Positions 6,649-14,627 of a DNA stretch of 35,230 bases are shown here, one piece after another. The position numbers and the translations under genes were made by a program. The notes under the pieces are model-generated. The model ran no database searches, had not been told where the DNA came from, and worked only from the letters and a program-made list of their open reading frames with translations. Source of the DNA: Candidatus Limnocylindrales bacterium (GTDB taxonomy: Bacteria > Moduliflexota > Moduliflexia > Moduliflexales > JAUQPW01); NCBI GenBank assembly GCA_035559535.1, contig DATMBG010000048.1, positions 1 to 35,230 of the forward strand, written 5' to 3'. Every line of letters begins with the position of its first letter. Positions within the stretch are counted from its first letter, which is position 1.

Positions 6649-7224
6649 TTACTTGAATCGAGATCGTACCTGCTTATAGGCTTTCTCTAAATCCTCCATA
6701 GCCGAGTCAATCCCCATTTTTATATCTTCCCAGGCTTCTACACCGGCAGATTTCAGCCCTTCTAACTTCTTCTGGATTGCTTCTTTCTTCTTAGATAACT
6801 CGTCCAGCTTTTTACTTAATTCAGCCTTTAATTCTGTTCCTGTTTTTTCAGCCTTAACCTTCAAGTCGCCTATCCAGGTATCGAATTCCTTTATTTTCGC
6901 TTCCATTTTTCTCTGGTATTCTTCTTTTTGTTGCTTTGATTTTGAAACCGCAGCATCCAGGGTTGTCCGAAGATCCTCCCAGGCTTTCTCCACACTGGCC
7001 TTAAGATCCTTCCAGGTTTCATCACCGGCTTTCTTCAATTCCTTTAGTTTCTCCCGGGCTATTTGTTGCTTGGAAGACAATTCCTCAATGAGCTTATTAA
7101 GTTCGACTTTGGCTTCCGCGACCGCCTTTTCAGCCCTGGCTTTTAACTCATCGATTTTAGCACTCCATTCATTGAGTTGGGCTTCCATCTTTTTTTGAAA
7201 GGCTTCTCTTTCCTTTGATTCCAT
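6649..7224 (-). CDS. Duplicated coiled-coil stress-type protein (sll1863-like)
   Basis: 191 aa from the ATG at 7224, chosen because AGGAGA lies just upstream; an earlier in-frame ATG at 7257 has no such site. The protein is almost wholly helical and charged, rich in Lys, Glu and Ala. Residues 9-85 and 103-179 are two copies of one unit: QKKMEAQLNEW against QRKMEAKIKEF, and LKKAGDETWKDL against LKSAGVEAWEDI, at a constant offset of 94 residues. Single-copy proteins of about 95-100 aa with this pattern are annotated as sll1863-family stress proteins. No signal peptide or membrane segment is seen. A good promoter lies upstream. The function is unknown; a protective or scaffold role is only a guess. 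Confidence 0.75.
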   Translation of the reverse strand: MESKEREAFQKKMEAQLNEWSAKIDELKARAEKAVAEAKVELNKLIEELSSKQQIAREKLKELKKAGDETWKDLKASVEKAWEDLRTTLDAAVSKSKQQKEEYQRKMEAKIKEFDTWIGDLKVKAEKTGTELKAELSKKLDELSKKKEAIQKKLEGLKSAGVEAWEDIKMGIDSAMEDLEKAYKQVRSRFK

Positions 7225-7350
7225 GATTCTCTCCTTTCCAATCGGGTACCCTTCCATATGAAAACTTCCTACGGAAATACCTCGAATATCGGAATAGACT
7301 CAATTAACCCTTAGCTCTGAAATTTGTATAACTCAGCTTTTATAGGCTGC

Positions 7351-7379
7351 ATACTAACCCCAACTGCCATTCCCGTCAA
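7351..7379 (-). promoter_or_regulatory. Sigma-70-type promoter for the coiled-coil gene
   Basis: Minus strand TTGACG (7379-7374), a 17-base spacer, then TAGTAT (7356-7351). This gives an untranslated leader of about 120 bases before the ATG at 7224. Confidence 0.55.
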
Positions 7380-7478
7380 GTAGATTCTCTCGAAAACCCG
7401 ATAGGTCTTAATCGGAGCTTTTCTTTTGAATATTCCCTTAATCTTAAACTTTAAGTTGATAGTTTTAGTCTTTATCCC

Positions 7479-7507
7479 TTGAAGAAAGTAGTATTTTTAG
7501 ATATTAG
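7479..7507 (+). promoter_or_regulatory. Possible promoter for cobT
   Basis: TTGAAG, a 17-base spacer, then TATTAG. If used, cobT would have a leader of about 255 bases. The match is moderate in an AT-rich stretch. Confidence 0.3.
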
Positions 7508-7716
7508 ATAATATTAATCCGCCGCGAACCTAGTGTCCAATAAGGTTGTGGCAATCCCAGGAAACCCCTTTAACAGGGCAGCCTTACAGGCCCATTTCCG
7601 CAGGTCTGAAGCTAATAAGTAAAAAAAGTCCTGTGGGGACGGCCTATTTATAGCCCTTCATACCGGAGAAACCTTCAGGCTCTACAGGAGTGATCTGTAA
7701 AGATTTTTATAAACAG

Positions 7717-7763
7717 GTTGCCCCTCCCGGAGCTTGTGGGAGAAGAAGCTGGATAGAGAGGCA
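7717..7763 (+). promoter_or_regulatory. Hairpin that would cover the cobT ribosome binding site
   Basis: TTGCCCCTC (starting near 7717) can pair with GAGAGGCAA (7755-7763), leaving one mismatch. The second arm contains GAGAGG, the only Shine-Dalgarno-like element 8 bases before the cobT ATG at 7770. An inner stem AGCTT/AAGCT stacks inside. Such an arrangement could control translation, but no ligand or protein is indicated. Confidence 0.35.
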
Positions 7764-7769
7764 AATTTT

Positions 7770-8816
7770 ATGGAAAAAATTCAAGAAACTTTAAATAAGA
7801 TCCAACCCATCCATATTGAGCTTATGAAAAAAGCCCAGGCACGACTGGATCGTTTGACCAAACCCCAGGGGAGTCTTGGAAAGTTGGAGGAGTTTGCTAA
7901 AAAAATAGTGGGAATTACCGGTCGGGAGCGGCCTTCTCTGGAAAAGAAGATTATCTTTACCCTGGCCGGAGATCACGGAGTCGTCCGGGAGGGTGTCAGC
8001 GCTTATCCCCAAGAGGTTACTTCCCAGATGGTTTATAACTTTCTTCGAGGGGGGGCTGCAATCAATGTCCTGGCCCGACATGTGGGAGCCCGGGTTATTG
8101 TGGTAGACATGGGGGTTGCCGTCGATTTAAAGCCGCAGCCTGGGCTGATCATCCGAAAGATTGGATATGGTACTCGAAATATAGCCGAAGGACCTGCCAT
8201 GACTCGAGAAGAAGCGGTCAAGACTATTGAAACAGGAATAGAACTTATGGAAGAATGGGGGAATGGGGACATTATCGGGATTGGAGATATGGGAATCGGA
8301 AATACTACCCCCAGTAGTGCCATCATTGCCTGTATAACAGGGGTAGAAGTCAAAGCGGTTACGGGGAGGGGTACGGGCATTACTGAAGCCCAGTTAGCCC
8401 ACAAGATCCGGGTGATTGAAAAAGCTCTGGAAATCAATCATCCCGACCCCAAAGATCCCATAGACGTCCTGGCAAAGGTCGGTGGGTATGAAATAGGAGG
8501 TCTTGCAGGAATTGTCCTGGCTGCCGGAGCGCGTCGAATTCCGGTAGTTCTGGATGGACTCATTTCAACGGCAGCCGCCCTTATTGCCTATCAACTGGCT
8601 CCTGCTGTTGGCCCTTATCTTTTTGCCTCCCACAAATCCGTTGAGATTGGTCATGGTATCACGCTGGATAAAATGGGATTGTCCCCTATATTGGATCTCA
8701 GTTTACGTTTAGGGGAAGGTACAGGAGCTGCGCTTGCTATGGGCCTTCTGGAAGCGGGGGTTAAAATCTATAATGAAATGGCAACCTTTGAAGAGGCCGG
8801 AGTTTCCAGGAAATGA
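7770..8816 (+). CDS. cobT: Nicotinate-nucleotide--dimethylbenzimidazole phosphoribosyltransferase
   Basis: 348 aa, the usual size. CobT makes alpha-ribazole phosphate from nicotinate mononucleotide and the lower-ligand base during nucleotide-loop assembly of cobalamin, in the cytoplasm. Signatures are [13 protein letters not shown] (29-41), a GDHGV loop, [16 protein letters not shown] and the C-terminal RLGEGTGAA, whose E316 matches the catalytic Glu (E317 in Salmonella). I chose the ATG at 7770 because the family begins there and GAGAGG lies 8 bases upstream; an upstream in-frame TTG (7734) would add 12 unmatched residues. No other cobalamin gene is adjacent, so this may be a salvage gene or one of a scattered set. 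Confidence 0.95.
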   Translation: MEKIQETLNKIQPIHIELMKKAQARLDRLTKPQGSLGKLEEFAKKIVGITGRERPSLEKKIIFTLAGDHGVVREGVSAYPQEVTSQMVYNFLRGGAAINVLARHVGARVIVVDMGVAVDLKPQPGLIIRKIGYGTRNIAEGPAMTREEAVKTIETGIELMEEWGNGDIIGIGDMGIGNTTPSSAIIACITGVEVKAVTGRGTGITEAQLAHKIRVIEKALEINHPDPKDPIDVLAKVGGYEIGGLAGIVLAAGARRIPVVLDGLISTAAALIAYQLAPAVGPYLFASHKSVEIGHGITLDKMGLSPILDLSLRLGEGTGAALAMGLLEAGVKIYNEMATFEEAGVSRK

Positions 8817-8982
8817 AAAATTCTGCCGAGAGCCCCAGGACCCTCATTGTTTTTATCGTTCAGGAGTTACCCGGAATAAGGGATTAAAATTCGGTTTTTT
8901 ATAAAGCCTGGTTGCTTAGGAGCCTGGGCCTACTAACGGGTGTTTCCTACGTTGGTATAACTTAGTTTTTCGGTGTCGGCTC

Positions 8983-9666
8983 TTATCGAGCCTGTTTTCT
9001 GGAATAAATATTTTTACACCACAGGATTAAAGTCTCTAGCTCCTTGGAATCTCTTAATTGGAAAGGTGTTGTCGGGTAAGAGTGGAATATTTCCAGGGTT
9101 TTTTTAGCCAGTTCCTGCGTATTAAAGGTACCATCGATCCGATCTTGAGGTCGGCGAGACCAGATTAATCGATCTACTCTTACCTGGTCATCCTTCAAGG
9201 TTTCAGAGCTTATCATGTGTTGGAGGCTCTGCAGGGCGGCTTCTTTATTTCCAAGCTCAAAATAGGTTAGTGCCAGATAAAAGTAAGCATCTGCCAGCTC
9301 CTTACTGGCTTTATCCTCGTAATTCTGAATAAAGTCTCTATAAGCACCCGCTGCCTGTTCTAAACTGGAAGGATCCGTTATACCTCGCAGGTCCCGGACA
9401 ATATAAAATTTCTTCTGATAATACCGTCCCAACTGGTAAGCCGCTTCTTCGGCTGTTGGGGTGTTGGGATATTTACGGATTAAGGATTGAAAAATCTCCA
9501 CGGTCTTATCCGAGATATCATCGTTATTATAGAAAAAAAGACCTATTTCATATTCCTTCTCCGGGGTCTCTGCCATAATCCCTGGAGAAGACAATAAGCT
9601 ATACAAACTAAAAAAAATAGCTAGGATATCTTTAATTCTAATTCTTAAATTCTTCATTTTACCCAT
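8983..9666 (-). CDS. Secreted TPR-like protein, function unknown
   Basis: 227 aa. An N-terminal signal peptide (basic RIRIKD, then a hydrophobic core, cleavage likely after IMA at about 33) precedes helical repeats. Repeat phrases such as FQSLIRKYPNTPTAEEAAYQLGRYY and AYRDFIQNYEDKASKELADAYFYLALTY resemble the TPRs of BamD/YbgF-type periplasmic proteins, which recruit partners at the envelope. A third, weaker repeat (ELGNKEAALQSLQHM) follows. It lies 15 bases after the 392-aa membrane gene on the same strand, so the two are probably one operon. A specific identification is not possible. Confidence 0.7.
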   Translation of the reverse strand: MGKMKNLRIRIKDILAIFFSLYSLLSSPGIMAETPEKEYEIGLFFYNNDDISDKTVEIFQSLIRKYPNTPTAEEAAYQLGRYYQKKFYIVRDLRGITDPSSLEQAAGAYRDFIQNYEDKASKELADAYFYLALTYFELGNKEAALQSLQHMISSETLKDDQVRVDRLIWSRRPQDRIDGTFNTQELAKKTLEIFHSYPTTPFQLRDSKELETLILWCKNIYSRKQAR

Positions 9667-9681
9667 GTGAGAATTTCTTCT

Positions 9682-10860
9682 TCACGTTTTCTTATCTGTT
9701 TCAGCGGTTCCTCCGAAAAGTTTGTCGATCAGCTCTAACCCCCACCAGCCACTCAGAAACCCGATCAGGAGGGTTCCTAAGGCATCTTTAGCTTGAAAGG
9801 AAAAGTTGAAAGCCGAGATTTCAAATCTTCCACTAAAAGCCAGGGTATAAGCAACCAGTCCAACCAGGCAAGAGCTTAGTAAATGAAACGGTTTCCAGGG
9901 CTCTTTAGTTTTTGTGAGTTTGAGGTAGCTCCCAATGCAGGTACCTAGCAAAAGAGGGAACAATAAATACAGATAAAGGGTCAAATCCCGAATTTGAAAC
10001 GTAACGGGAACCGTGAAGCTAAAATCTCGAATACTTCTGCCGTATTCGTCTCGATAATTGATTTTAACCCTGGCCGTATCATCCGGGGAAAAGTTCCTGG
10101 AAAACAGGGTATTCCAGGGGAACGTAAGTACTCTGGCCTTGAGAATGATCTCGGCGTTTTTCTCTCCCGGAAAGATTTGCTCAGGATGTGTCTCGGTAAC
10201 TTCATAAAGGTCCTGCCTGTTAAGTTCTACGATGACTTCATCCAGGAAGAGAATATAGTCCGGGAAGTTATTCTCCAAAGGAATGGTCAATATTTTTCGA
10301 TCCCCCACATCCCATTTCTGATTACGATTCCAGCTTCCGGAGACCTCCAACAATCCACGATTGGTAGTTCCTACGTATAAAAGCTCTTCGATAGGGATCA
10401 CTTCAAAATCCTTATATTGAATTTTAAACTGAATAGGGTGTCGCCTGGGGATCACTTTCGGATCTATCGCCAATGAATAAACAAATTCTTTGCAAACAAT
10501 AGAACCGGAGACCTCTCCACAAAGCTGATCCCGTACAAACCGAAATCGGATTCCGACTCCTGAGTCCAGAGGACTTAAATCCAGGATTTTTAGCCTGGTT
10601 ACATCCCCTTCCGGTTTCAACATGGCCTGAATTCGGATATTAAAGGGGGTATTCTCTTTTCCCTGCAAAGCCTGTTCTTTCGGATAGATGACCCAGACAT
10701 TGAATAGCCCATAGTCCATCTGGGCTTTAAAGTTGGGATCTCCCAGACCCATGACAGTATCTTGGGCTTTAGCGGGTGTTAAAATCTCCATCAGAAAAGC
10801 CAATAAGATTCCATAACCCTTTAGTTCCCTGAATGGGAAGATATTTATAGGTAGTTGCAT
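9682..10860 (-). CDS. Envelope protein with extracytoplasmic beta-rich domain and three C-terminal helices
   Basis: 392 aa, not recognised. Residues 1-32 resemble a signal peptide ending in PAKA. The segment from about 33 to 290 is rich in predicted beta strands and looks like two or more Ig-like or beta-sandwich modules. Three hydrophobic helices follow at about 293-314 (LTLYLYLLFPLLLGTCIGSY), 326-345 and 359-377, with a charged tail. The architecture is a large periplasmic domain tethered to the inner membrane. It is the first gene of a two-gene minus-strand operon with the TPR protein, behind a promoter with perfect TTGACA. The ribosome binding site is poor, so the exact start is uncertain. 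Confidence 0.65.
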   Translation of the reverse strand: MQLPINIFPFRELKGYGILLAFLMEILTPAKAQDTVMGLGDPNFKAQMDYGLFNVWVIYPKEQALQGKENTPFNIRIQAMLKPEGDVTRLKILDLSPLDSGVGIRFRFVRDQLCGEVSGSIVCKEFVYSLAIDPKVIPRRHPIQFKIQYKDFEVIPIEELLYVGTTNRGLLEVSGSWNRNQKWDVGDRKILTIPLENNFPDYILFLDEVIVELNRQDLYEVTETHPEQIFPGEKNAEIILKARVLTFPWNTLFSRNFSPDDTARVKINYRDEYGRSIRDFSFTVPVTFQIRDLTLYLYLLFPLLLGTCIGSYLKLTKTKEPWKPFHLLSSCLVGLVAYTLAFSGRFEISAFNFSFQAKDALGTLLIGFLSGWWGLELIDKLFGGTAETDKKT

Positions 10861-10913
10861 AAAAAGATCGTAAGAAGCTCAGAATAGATCCCTTTAATTC
10901 AAGATTATATTTG

Positions 10914-10943
10914 ATTTTAACAGGGGAGAGAGAGACCTGTCAA
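10914..10943 (-). promoter_or_regulatory. Sigma-70-type promoter for the 392-aa/TPR operon
   Basis: Minus strand TTGACA (10943-10938), an 18-base spacer, then TAAAAT (10919-10914). It lies about 55 bases upstream of the start at 10860 and is divergent from the sodC promoter. Confidence 0.6.
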
Positions 10944-10975
10944 GAACGAAGTCAGTTCACACCTCTTTTTGTTTC

Positions 10976-11004
10976 TTGACCTGATTTAGAGAGCGAATTA
11001 CTTT
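10976..11004 (+). promoter_or_regulatory. Sigma-70-type promoter for sodC
   Basis: TTGACC (10976-10981), a 17-base spacer, then TACTTT (10999-11004). This gives a leader of roughly 75 bases before the sodC ATG. Confidence 0.5.
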
Positions 11005-11087
11005 AAAAGAGGAGTTAAAGGAGTGAAATTTGAAACTAAGAAGTCCAGTTAAACCCTTTTTGTGAAACTTATAGGAGGTGAATAAAA

Positions 11088-11606
11088 ATGAAGCAGGGAA
11101 TTTTCTTTTTAGGCATATTATTTTTGCTCAGCACAGCCCTTTATACCCAGGCAAATGCACAAACTGCGAAGGCAGAGTTGAAAAACTCAAAAGGGGAGAA
11201 GATAGGTACTGCAACGTTTACTCAGGAAGCTGAAGGGGTTAAGATCACGTTGGAGGTCTCCAATCTTCCTCCGGGCTCCCATGGATTTCATATCCATGCC
11301 GTGGGCAAATGTGAGCCACCCGACTTCAAATCCGCGGGAGCTCACTTTAATCCAACGGGAAAGAAGCACGGATTACAAAATCCCGAAGGACCCCATGCCG
11401 GGGATTTACCCAATTTAACCGTAGGGTCAGATGGTACCGCCAAGGTAGAGGTTGTAGCCAAGCAGGTAACTTTAGGTGAAGGTAAAAATTCTCTCCTACA
11501 GCCTGAGGGTACCGCCCTGGTGATCCACGCTAACCCCGACGATGAAAAGACCGATCCTGCCGGAAATGCCGGGGATCGTATCGCGTGTGGGGTTATTACC
11601 AAGTAG
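11088..11606 (+). CDS. sodC: Periplasmic Cu/Zn superoxide dismutase
   Basis: 172 aa. SodC converts superoxide to oxygen and hydrogen peroxide in the periplasm. The signal peptide (1-24) ends in ANA. All metal ligands are present: copper H68, H70, H86 and H147; zinc H86, H94, H103 and D106. C75 and C167 form the conserved disulfide, and R164 is the active-site arginine. The sequence blocks HGFHIHAVGKC, AGAHFNP and GNAGDRIACGVI are diagnostic. AGGAGGTG precedes the ATG by 8 bases. The gene has its own promoter and a strong terminator, so it is monocistronic. Confidence 0.97.
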   Translation: MKQGIFFLGILFLLSTALYTQANAQTAKAELKNSKGEKIGTATFTQEAEGVKITLEVSNLPPGSHGFHIHAVGKCEPPDFKSAGAHFNPTGKKHGLQNPEGPHAGDLPNLTVGSDGTAKVEVVAKQVTLGEGKNSLLQPEGTALVIHANPDDEKTDPAGNAGDRIACGVITK

Positions 11607-11660
11607 GGAAAAGAGTCGGAGATAGGATAGAAAGAGAAAAACAGAGATATCTCCAGGTTG

Positions 11661-11697
11661 AAGCCTCCGAGGTTTTAATTGCCTCGGAGGTTTTTTA
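11661..11697 (+). terminator. Rho-independent terminator of sodC
   Basis: CCTCCGAGG (11664-11672) and CCTCGGAGG (11682-11690) form a perfect 9-bp stem with a 9-base loop, directly followed by TTTTTT. Confidence 0.92.
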
Positions 11698-12095
11698 CTT
11701 TTAAAATAGTTTATAAGATCTGGCTACCTGATCGGATCCTGCCATTACCCTTAAAAGGAGGGAAAATATAAGATAAATCGAGTTTAGTCTTTTTCACCCT
11801 GTAGTGGTGTTAAATTTGCAGGTGAAAAGTCAATGGAGAATTAAAAAGTTTACGAGGTCCTGGCTGAGCAACGGGATCCCGACTTTTCATAAGGGAGTTC
11901 TCTTTAAGTAAAGAAAGGGGAGAATTTGTTCTCTTTGATAAAGAGGAAGGATCTTAAAGGTCATGGGCCCTCAGACAGTAAGATATTTTCCTTGACTTTA
12001 GAGTGGGAACCTGACTAGAAATTTGAATAGGCAAAGGTTCTAGTAGACTTGTAATTGTTCCCGATTTGATGTAATTTGAAAGGGAGGCGTTTTTT
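11698..12095. other. Intergenic region upstream of the 176-aa gene
   Basis: About 400 bases with no convincing coding sequence. AAAAGGAGGGAAAATATAAG at 11753-11772 looks like a ribosome binding site but no start codon follows at a usable distance. Near the right end is a possible promoter, and GGGAGG at 12082-12087 is the ribosome binding site of the next gene. Confidence 0.45.
11992..12021 (+). promoter_or_regulatory. Possible promoter for the 176-aa gene and lepA
   Basis: TTGACT (11992-11997), an 18-base spacer, then TAGAAA (12016-12021). It lies about 75 bases before the ATG at 12096. Confidence 0.35.
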
Positions 12096-12626
12096 ATGTT
12101 CGAAGACAAAACGAGAGAGATTCCTCAAGGACATCCTTTAAGACAACTCTTTCATAAATTAACCGAAGCTACCCTGGAAGGTATAGGAGTTAAAGACGAA
12201 GAACTGGTTTTTTACATCTCCGATTTACTGGTTCGATTTACCCATATCGATAATCTTTATAAACTCAGGAATACAGCCGGAGAACGCCTGGTTTATATTG
12301 TAGATATGCTCTTGGCAGCCAGTGAGGCAGATTTTCAACAACAGAGAGAGGTACGTAAGCATATTGGAGATTACTCCCTGTTTATTTTAGGTCTTTTTCC
12401 AGAAAGTCTGAGACGTCCTCGACGCCCCCTAAGTCCGGAATACTATGTTGAACAAGGCAAAGAGTCGTACTGGATTGTTGCAGAGATTGATCGATATAAA
12501 CCTACGGCTTCTCTATTCAGGAAGTTATCGGATAACTTTGAATACTGTATCAACGCACTAAATCTTGAGAAGGAATACTTGCAGGATCCTGTTTATCAAT
12601 ATATCGGAAGACAAATGGGTTGGTAA
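12096..12626 (+). CDS. Conserved-looking cytoplasmic protein of unknown function
   Basis: 176 aa, soluble and mostly helical, with no signal peptide and no motif that I recognise. The composition is balanced and it reads as a genuine folded domain: a helical first half (HPLRQLFHKLTEATLEGIG, LVFYISDLLVRFTHIDNLY), a basic phrase LRRPRRPLSPEYY near the middle, and a helical end (FEYCINALNLEKEYL). GGGAGG lies 8 bases upstream of the ATG. lepA starts 29 bases after its stop, so the two are probably cotranscribed, which hints at a housekeeping or translation-linked role without proving one. Confidence 0.7.
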   Translation: MFEDKTREIPQGHPLRQLFHKLTEATLEGIGVKDEELVFYISDLLVRFTHIDNLYKLRNTAGERLVYIVDMLLAASEADFQQQREVRKHIGDYSLFILGLFPESLRRPRRPLSPEYYVEQGKESYWIVAEIDRYKPTASLFRKLSDNFEYCINALNLEKEYLQDPVYQYIGRQMGW

Positions 12627-12655
12627 ACACGGGTTAATGAACTCCAGGTATATCC

Positions 12656-14452
12656 ATGAATATTGAAAATATTCGTAATTTTTCTATTATCGCTCACATT
12701 GATCATGGTAAATCTACCTTAGCGGACCGATTATTGGAAATCACAGGAACCCTTTCAGACCGGGAGATGAAGGAGCAGGTTCTGGATAATATGGACCTGG
12801 AGCGGGAGCGTGGCATTACCATTAAGGCCCACGCCGTTCGCCTGGTGTATAAAGCCAAGGATGGTAAAGAATATCTTCTCAACCTTATCGATACCCCCGG
12901 ACATGTAGACTTCTCCTATGAAGTGTCTCGAAGTCTGGCAGCCTGTGAGGGGGCCTTGCTGGTCGTAGATGCGAGTCAGGGGGTTGAGGCTCAAACTCTG
13001 GCGAATGTTTACCTGGCCATGGAAAATAACCTGGAGATTATCCCGGTTATCAACAAAATTGATTTGCCCAGTGCAGATATAGAACGGACGAAAGCTCAAA
13101 TTGAAGACATCTTGGGTATTGACGCCAACGATGCCGTTCTGATCAGTGCCAAACAAGGTATAGGTATTGAAGACGTACTGGAGGCTATTATTCGAAGAAT
13201 TCCTCCTCCTAAGGGAGATCCGGCAGCTCCGCTAAAAGCCCTTATTTTTGACTCCTGGTTTGATACCTATCAAGGGGCGGTCGTTTATATTCGTGTTTAC
13301 GATGGAACCCTTAAAAAGGGGATGCGGATTAAAATGATGTCCAACGAAAAAGTCTTTGAAGTCAGTGAAGTAGGCATTCTTCGATTGGATATGATTCCCA
13401 CCTCCGAATTGACGGCAGGGACCGTTGGCTACTTTATAGCGGGAATTAAGCAGGTCAGTGATACCAAAGTCGGGGATACCGTTACCGAAGCAGACCGACC
13501 GACCCCAACGCCTCTTCCCGGATTCAAGCACATCAAACCCATGGTTTTCAGTGGACTTTATCCTGTAGATAGCCAGGATTATGAAGCCCTTCGAGATGCC
13601 CTTGAAAAGCTTCGGTTGAATGATTCGGCTTTTTCCTATGAACCTGAAACTTCCGCCGCTTTAGGTTTTGGGTTCCGTTGTGGATTTTTAGGACTACTTC
13701 ATATGGAGATCGTTCAAGAAAGACTGGAACGGGAATTCGATCTGACTCTGGTTACCACCGCACCCAGCGTGGTTTATCGGGTTATTATGAAGGATGGAAG
13801 TGTAATTCAGGTGGATAATCCAACCAAACTTCCCCCTCCCACCCAATATCAAAGGATTGAGGAACCTTATGTACTGGCAACGATTCTGGTTCCTACCGAC
13901 TTTGTCGGAAACGTTTTGAAATTGGCCCAAGAACGACGAGGGATTCAAAAGAAAATGGAATATCTGGATAGCACGAAGGTCCTGCTCACCTACGAATTCC
14001 CCTTGAACGAAATCATTATGGATTTCTACGATAAATTGAAATCCTCCACGAAGGGTTATGCTTCTCTGGATTATGAACACATCGGTTATCGAGAATCGGA
14101 TCTGGTCAAACTGGATATTTTATTGAACGGCGAACCCGTAGATGCCCTGTCGACTATAGTTCATAGGGAAAAAGCTTATTATCGAGGAAAGCAACTGGTT
14201 GAAAAAATGCGAGAGCTTATTCCCAGACAACTTTTTGAGGTAGCGATTCAGGCAGCCATCGGAGGGCGTGTTATAGCCAGAGAAACGGTTCGTCCTCTTC
14301 GGAAAAATGTTACGGCTAAATGTTATGGCGGAGATATTACCCGAAAACGAAAACTGCTGGAGAAACAAAAGGAAGGTAAGAAACGGATGAAGCAAGTGGG
14401 GCGGGTTGAAGTACCCCAAGAGGCTTTTATGGCTGTATTGAAGATCGATTAG
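12656..14452 (+). CDS. lepA: Elongation factor 4 (LepA) GTPase
   Basis: 598 aa, the standard length. LepA/EF4 is a ribosome-associated translational GTPase. The G1 loop AHIDHGKST (13-21), the RGITIKAH switch, DTPGHVDF (G3), NKIDLP (G4) and SAK (G5) are all intact. The C-terminal LepA-specific domain ends with [18 protein letters not shown] and [13 protein letters not shown] as in other LepA proteins. It starts with ATG at 12656; the ribosome binding site is weak. It follows the 176-aa gene closely. No anomalies are seen. Confidence 0.98.
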   Translation: MNIENIRNFSIIAHIDHGKSTLADRLLEITGTLSDREMKEQVLDNMDLERERGITIKAHAVRLVYKAKDGKEYLLNLIDTPGHVDFSYEVSRSLAACEGALLVVDASQGVEAQTLANVYLAMENNLEIIPVINKIDLPSADIERTKAQIEDILGIDANDAVLISAKQGIGIEDVLEAIIRRIPPPKGDPAAPLKALIFDSWFDTYQGAVVYIRVYDGTLKKGMRIKMMSNEKVFEVSEVGILRLDMIPTSELTAGTVGYFIAGIKQVSDTKVGDTVTEADRPTPTPLPGFKHIKPMVFSGLYPVDSQDYEALRDALEKLRLNDSAFSYEPETSAALGFGFRCGFLGLLHMEIVQERLEREFDLTLVTTAPSVVYRVIMKDGSVIQVDNPTKLPPPTQYQRIEEPYVLATILVPTDFVGNVLKLAQERRGIQKKMEYLDSTKVLLTYEFPLNEIIMDFYDKLKSSTKGYASLDYEHIGYRESDLVKLDILLNGEPVDALSTIVHREKAYYRGKQLVEKMRELIPRQLFEVAIQAAIGGRVIARETVRPLRKNVTAKCYGGDITRKRKLLEKQKEGKKRMKQVGRVEVPQEAFMAVLKID

Positions 14453-14465
14453 AGTGTTTCTTACA

Positions 14466-14510
14466 AAGGCGCAAAGATGCAAGTAAAAAAATTTAGCTTC
14501 TTTGCGCCTT
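14466..14510 (+). terminator. 12-bp inverted repeat after lepA, possible terminator
   Basis: AAGGCGCAAAGA (14466-14477) pairs perfectly with TCTTTGCGCCTT (14499-14510). No clean T-run follows, so it may be a factor-dependent stop, a stability hairpin or a dispersed repeat. Similar word usage (CGAAGACGC) recurs at 19174-19221. Confidence 0.5.
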
Positions 14511-14524
14511 CGTGTTCCTTTGGA

Positions 14525-14599
14525 ATGACTTGGTTTGAAATTGTGGTCACAGCCCTCATAGCCTTTATCCTGATCCTTGTTCTAAACTTAATTTTATAA
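14525..14599 (+). CDS. Possible 24-aa single-helix microprotein
   Basis: The frame from ATG 14525 encodes MTWFEIVVTALIAFILILVL and ends NLIL with TAA at 14597-14599. It is a single uninterrupted hydrophobic helix between the lepA hairpin and rqcH. The ribosome binding site is weak (CTTTGGA), so this could be chance. Confidence 0.25.
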   Translation: MTWFEIVVTALIAFILILVLNLIL

Positions 14600-14627
14600 C
14601 TTTCAATTACTTTTTAATTGCTTTGTT

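Larger units (their letters stand above)
7225..7769. other. Long divergent intergenic region with cobT leader
   Basis: About 545 bases separate the divergent coiled-coil and cobT genes. The left third holds the coiled-coil promoter. From about 7530 to 7769 the plus strand is GC-richer and can form many short stems (AGTCC/GGACG around 7627-7642, and GGCCTA/TAGCCC with one mismatch at 7641-7656), as expected of a structured leader. I looked for the conserved boxes of a cobalamin riboswitch (GCCACTG; AGCCAGGAGACC-type B12 box) and did not find them. Confidence 0.45.

Noticed and set aside
7510-7769. Cobalamin riboswitch upstream of cobT
   Set aside because: The location fits, but the GCCACTG core and the B12-box pattern are not present; only generic stems are visible.
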